A stretch of 64,000 nucleotides of DNA from JADLDB01 sp040755835 (GTDB taxonomy: Bacteria; Myxococcota; Myxococcia; Myxococcales; Myxococcaceae): the NCBI GenBank assembly GCA_040755835.1, contig JBFMAB010000059.1, positions 216,337 through 280,336 on the forward strand. The letters are read 5' to 3'. The notes under the pieces were generated by a model. It was not told where the DNA came from. It was given only the letters and a program-made list of their open reading frames with translations, and did not search any database. The position numbers and the translations under genes are program-made. Below, in pieces: positions 63,877 through 64,000 of the stretch. Every line of letters starts with the position of its first letter. Within the stretch, counting starts at the first letter, position 1.

Positions 63877-64000
63877 GCAGGTTGCTGAAAAACGCCTCGA
63901 GACGATCGACTGGCCGTACCGAGGCGTGATCTGGTGCTGGCCATGCGTGGAACGAACGACGGACAGGGCTCGATGCTGGTGCTGATGTCGCCGGACTCCC
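63877..64000 (+). mobile_element. left end of an IS1182-like insertion sequence, cut by the window edge
   Basis: Starts near TAGCAGGTTGCTGAAAAACG (63875-63894), a typical terminal sequence (TTGCTGAAAAA) of IS5/IS1182-type elements. A GCCTCG.../CGAGGC inverted repeat (63894-63926) and then a transposase start codon at 63943 follow. The right end is outside the window, so completeness is unknown. Confidence 0.65.
63943..64000 (+). CDS. IS1182-like transposase, N-terminal fragment at the window edge
   Basis: The first 19 residues, MRGTNDGQGSMLVLMSPDS, match the start of IS1182/IS5-type transposases (MRG-x-D-x-x-Q-x-x-M...S/D-x-E-x-x-V-P). The rest lies beyond the window, so catalytic residues cannot be checked. 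Probably belongs to the element whose left end is at about 63877. Confidence 0.6.
   Translation, partial: MRGTNDGQGSMLVLMSPDS

Overview
The window is about 70% G+C and densely packed. It most likely comes from a member of the Myxococcota. Two proteins end in a MYXO-CTERM tail (a GCGC motif, a hydrophobic helix, then arginines). Others are a lipoprotein with MopE-type CNGxDDNCDG repeats, many serial lipoproteins, an FHA protein, very long secreted repeat proteins, and operons built on ATGA/GTGA stop-start overlaps.

Layout. 1-4.4 kb: a polymorphic-toxin style locus on the minus strand (coiled-coil/HNH toxin, Imm33-like immunity protein, helical-repeat protein) and a glyoxalase I gene. Three of these genes are broken by several single-base frame changes, while the rest of the window is intact. 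4.4-13.9 kb: Sel1 protein, lipoprotein, class V aminotransferase, two WYL regulators, FHA membrane protein, aconitase A. 14.0-17.8 kb: lipoprotein, large secreted beta-propeller protein, and a short cysteine-rich peptide. 17.8-29.3 kb: START-domain protein and SDR epimerase divergent from a TetR regulator; NRDE-family hydrolase; a TetR / dienoyl-CoA-reductase-like SDR / fatty-acid desaturase operon; a 1602-residue metzincin with MYXO-CTERM; an enoyl-CoA hydratase. 29.4-36.1 kb: DUF47 plus PiT phosphate transporter, two-subunit xanthine dehydrogenase, ferritin-like protein. 36.2-49 kb: ATP-dependent DNA ligase, a RAYT-like transposase beside a repeat-rich spacer, penicillin-binding protein 1A and RluC/D, pentapeptide protein, and an operon of cation/proton exchanger, EamA transporter, ligase-associated exonuclease, PanD-like protein and HprK-like kinase. 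49-58.5 kb: PqqD-family protein, giant FG-GAP lipoprotein and a second cysteine-rich peptide in one transcription unit, then heme O synthase and a large TPR protein. 58.7-64 kb: tRNA-Ala, a CoA-transferase remnant, a small zinc-ribbon protein, and an operon of MopE-like lipoprotein, surface-anchored beta-propeller phytase and 5'-nucleotidase. The left end of an IS1182-like insertion sequence closes the window.

The most interesting signal is a possible undescribed peptide system. Two short peptides (64 and 61 residues, seven and six cysteines) each follow the gene for a giant secreted protein. Both carry an aromatic-x-x-P-x-V motif ahead of a V-x-L-L-(T)-C-T start to the cysteine-rich part. 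One shares a transcription unit with a PqqD-type recognition protein, and an HprK-like kinase of the kind seen with some RiPPs lies a few kilobases away. No maturase is present in the window, so this is a hypothesis. Other leads are REP-like repeats near the RAYT gene, a PanD fold lacking its catalytic residues, and a sharp base-composition break inside the giant FG-GAP gene.
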